This document shows positions 7,435-8,784 of a DNA stretch of 8,784 nucleotides, one piece after another (positions within the stretch are counted from its first letter, which is position 1; the number at the start of each line of letters is the position of its first letter). The stretch lies in assembly GCA_002384765.1 (NCBI GenBank), contig DGBM01000310.1, positions 380 to 9,163 of the forward strand. The letters run 5' to 3'. The notes under the pieces are model-generated. The model saw only the letters and a list, made by a program, of their open reading frames with translations, had not been told where the DNA came from and made no database searches. The translations under genes and the position numbers were made by a program. This DNA is from Demequinaceae bacterium UBA4004. Its GTDB lineage: Bacteria; Actinomycetota; Actinomycetes; Actinomycetales; Demequinaceae.

Positions 7435-7446
7435 CGTACCGGTACG
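7435..7446. repeat. Perfect 12-bp palindrome in the binding-protein/livG gap
   Basis: CGTACCGGTACG reads the same on both strands and starts immediately after the binding-protein stop codon (7447-7449), ending 7 nt before the livG start. In the transcript it can also take part in a small hairpin, CCGTA pairing with TACGG across a 9-nt loop. No T-run follows, so it does not look like an intrinsic terminator. It could be a regulator site, an RNA-processing or attenuation element that lowers expression of the membrane genes relative to the binding protein, or chance. The palindrome is directly visible; any role is inferred. Confidence 0.5.
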
Positions 7447-8667
7447 CTACGGCATCTCGGGAGGAGCGACGTCGGCGGCGGATGCCGTCGCGAGCAACTC
7501 AGGTGCGTAGGAGTCGCCGTTGGCGACAAGCTGCACCTGATACATGTCCTGAATCATCGCGTGGTCGCTGGCGCGAACCGTGATGCTTCCCTTAGGACCG
7601 TCGAACGTGTAGCCCTCGAGTGAGGAGATCATCGCCTCCACGTCACCGGCACCGCTTTCGATCGCGTGAACGATCATGATCGCCGCGTTGAAGCCATCGG
7701 GGCTAAAGAGATCAGGAGCTCCACCTGCCGCGGTGATGCTGTCGACCATCGCGGTGTTGGCCGCGTTGTCCGGAGCGCCGGGGAAGTAGTAGTTGAGGAA
7801 CTTGATCTTCGACGAAGCGTCACCGTAGGCGCCAAACGTCGCGGAGTCGCCCAGCCCGGTGACCACCGGAATCTGGTCCAGGACGCCCTGCTGACTCAGC
7901 GCCTGCCACATGGCACCCGAGGTGGCTCCGGCCCATGCGACGAACACCAGGTCGGGCTTAGCGTCGATGACCTGCTGCGCGAACGTCGTGAACTCGGTGA
8001 CGTCCTCTGAGACGAGGATCGAGTTCACCGTGGCACCCTTGGCGCCAAGGATGGCATCCACGGCGGCCGCGTTGCCCTGGCCAAATGCCGTGTCCTGAGC
8101 AAAGACCGTGATGGTCTTGCCCTCGATGTCGTTCAGGAACGTTCCCGCAGTTGCCACGTCCTGGGCGCTCTGGCGACCGGAACGGAACGTGTAGTGGTTG
8201 ACACCGGTAATCGCATCGGCTGCGGCGGGCCCGGAAATGTAGAGCACCTTGTTCTGATCCGCCTGCTCGGCGAGAGCAAGGGCCACGCCGGAGGAGACGG
8301 TTCCGGCAAGAATGTTGACGCCCGAACCGATCAGTTCCTTGGCTGCGGTGACCGCCGTGTCAGCGTCGCCTGCATCGTCGCGATACTCGACGTTGATGGA
8401 GACGCCGTTGACAGAATTTGTGCCGTCGGTCGCGTAGTCCAGACCTGCCTTGAAGCCATCCAGGTACTGCTGGCCGTAGCCCGCCAACGGGCCTGACTGA
8501 CTGGTGAGGACTCCCACCGTCACGTCCGTGATGCCGGGGGGTGCTGACGATGAGTTGGACGCGCTAGACGTCGTCGTGGGGGTCGTTTCGCCTGGGGCGC
8601 ACGCGGTCAGTGCCAGCGCGGCGACAGCCGCGACACTCCCCGCGAATACCTTGGAATTGAGCCGCAT
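7447..8667 (-). CDS. livK: ABC transporter substrate-binding lipoprotein, LIV/HAAT family
   Basis: This is the extracytoplasmic ligand-capturing subunit, 406 residues, type I periplasmic-binding fold. The N-terminus is a lipoprotein signal: basic MRLNSK, hydrophobic core, lipobox LTAC with Cys23 as the lipidated residue. A Ser/Thr/Pro-rich linker (about 24-45) spaces the binding domain from the membrane, as is common in Gram-positive bacteria. The mature domain opens with VTVGVLTSQSGPLAGYG (49-65), containing the SGP ligand-contact region of the family. Later come AQDTAFGQG, the YGDASSKI region and the C-terminal DGPKGSITVRASDHAMIQDMYQV pattern, split here by convention into its GPKG and DH parts. 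These mark the LIV-like family but do not fix the ligand. The ATG at 8667 has AAAGG about 7 nt upstream. It is the first gene after the promoter. The livK symbol denotes family position, not proven leucine binding. Confidence 0.93.
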   Translation of the reverse strand: MRLNSKVFAGSVAAVAALALTACAPGETTPTTTSSASNSSSAPPGITDVTVGVLTSQSGPLAGYGQQYLDGFKAGLDYATDGTNSVNGVSINVEYRDDAGDADTAVTAAKELIGSGVNILAGTVSSGVALALAEQADQNKVLYISGPAAADAITGVNHYTFRSGRQSAQDVATAGTFLNDIEGKTITVFAQDTAFGQGNAAAVDAILGAKGATVNSILVSEDVTEFTTFAQQVIDAKPDLVFVAWAGATSGAMWQALSQQGVLDQIPVVTGLGDSATFGAYGDASSKIKFLNYYFPGAPDNAANTAMVDSITAAGGAPDLFSPDGFNAAIMIVHAIESGAGDVEAMISSLEGYTFDGPKGSITVRASDHAMIQDMYQVQLVANGDSYAPELLATASAADVAPPEMP

Positions 8668-8683
8668 GTGCGTACCTTTCGCC

Positions 8684-8699
8684 TTTGGAAGGATCCAAA
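8684..8699 (-). other. Small 5'-UTR hairpin before the binding-protein gene
   Basis: On the transcript strand TTTGGA-TCCT-TCCAAA forms a perfect 6-bp stem with a 4-nt loop, between the operator-like repeat and the ribosome site. It overlaps the operator-like repeat by two bases. It is too short and A/T-paired to be a terminator and has no T-tail. It might protect the 5' end of the mRNA or be incidental. Confidence 0.3.
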
Positions 8700-8719
8700 C
8701 CTGACAGGTGATTCAGGTT
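8698..8719. promoter_or_regulatory. Operator-like inverted repeat overlapping the transcription start
   Basis: Two perfect 7-bp arms, AACCTGA (8698-8704) and TCAGGTT (8713-8719), are separated by 8 bp. Inside it a second symmetric element, ACCTG-A-CAGGT (8699-8709), shares the left arm, so the ACCTG/CAGGT unit occurs three times. The site begins 8 bp downstream of the predicted -10 hexamer and so covers the expected transcription start, a classic repressor position. The length and symmetry suit a TetR-family dimer, and the operon encodes one. Repeat and position are seen; binding is inferred. Confidence 0.55.
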
Positions 8720-8726
8720 CGTTGTA

Positions 8727-8755
8727 AAGGTAAGAGCCGCACAGCGCAATGTCAA
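8727..8755 (-). promoter_or_regulatory. Sigma-70-type promoter of the operon
   Basis: On the minus strand a perfect -35 hexamer TTGACA (8750-8755) and a -10 hexamer TACCTT (8727-8732) are separated by exactly 17 bp. TACCTT matches the TAnnnT pattern of actinobacterial housekeeping promoters. Transcription would begin near 8719-8721, leaving a 5'-UTR of about 53 nt before the binding-protein ATG. No other comparable promoter was noticed inside the tightly packed gene cluster, so this likely drives the whole operon. Confidence 0.7.
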
Positions 8756-8784
8756 GTGAGCGCGTTGACTCATGAGAGACCTCC

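Noticed and set aside
7428..7529. Upstream extension of livG to the ATG at 7529
   Set aside because: The extra 34 residues are Pro/Ser/Arg-rich, unlike any LivG N-terminus, and overlap the binding-protein coding region by 83 nt.
1..8784. CRISPR array, insertion sequence, tRNA/rRNA, attachment site or phage-related content
   Set aside because: I saw no spaced direct repeats, transposase motifs, terminal inverted repeats or RNA-gene signatures. The window is almost wholly occupied by metabolic and transport genes.
1..8784. Intrinsic terminator within the cluster
   Set aside because: No GC-rich stem followed by a T-run on the minus strand was found at any gene junction, consistent with a single transcript continuing past the left edge.

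Overview
The window reads as part of a single long minus-strand operon from a GC-rich bacterium, most likely a high-GC Gram-positive (Actinomycetota). Support for that placement: strong G/C bias at third codon positions, a classical lipoprotein signal with a Ser/Thr-rich linker on the binding protein, a TTGACA/TACCTT promoter, and Shine-Dalgarno (SD) sequences of the GGAGG type. The lineage is inferred from style; no marker gene is present.

Transcription runs from right to left. At the right end (about 8668-8784) lies the only sizeable intergenic region. It carries a near-consensus sigma-70 promoter with a 17-bp spacer, a 22-bp inverted repeat just downstream of the -10 that looks like a repressor operator, and a small 5'-UTR hairpin. 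Then come five transporter genes of the LIV/HAAT (hydrophobic amino acid transporter) ABC family: a substrate-binding lipoprotein (7447-8667), ATPase LivG-type (6663-7427), ATPase LivF-type (5917-6666), permease LivH-type (5045-5920) and permease LivM-type (3903-5048). They are followed by an AMP-forming acyl-CoA ligase (2341-3906), a TetR-family regulator (1677-2348), a D-3-hydroxybutyrate dehydrogenase (931-1680), an alpha/beta-hydrolase (20-934) and the first codons of another gene at the left edge. Almost every junction is a 4-nt ATGA stop/start overlap. The exception is the 19-nt gap between the binding protein and livG, which holds a perfect 12-bp palindrome.

The set suggests a dedicated uptake-and-catabolism module. 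A carboxylate-type ligand would be imported by the LIV-type transporter, activated by the CoA ligase or released from an ester/thioester by the hydrolase, and oxidised by the dehydrogenase to acetoacetate. The dehydrogenase is the best-assigned enzyme: all catalytic and substrate-binding residues known from Pseudomonas D-3-hydroxybutyrate dehydrogenase are present at a constant offset. The truncated downstream gene begins like a 3-oxoacid CoA-transferase subunit, which would convert acetoacetate to acetoacetyl-CoA, but only seven or so codons are visible. The TetR protein is a natural candidate to bind the operator-like repeat at the promoter. The transporter's ligand and the ligase's substrate cannot be read from the sequence.
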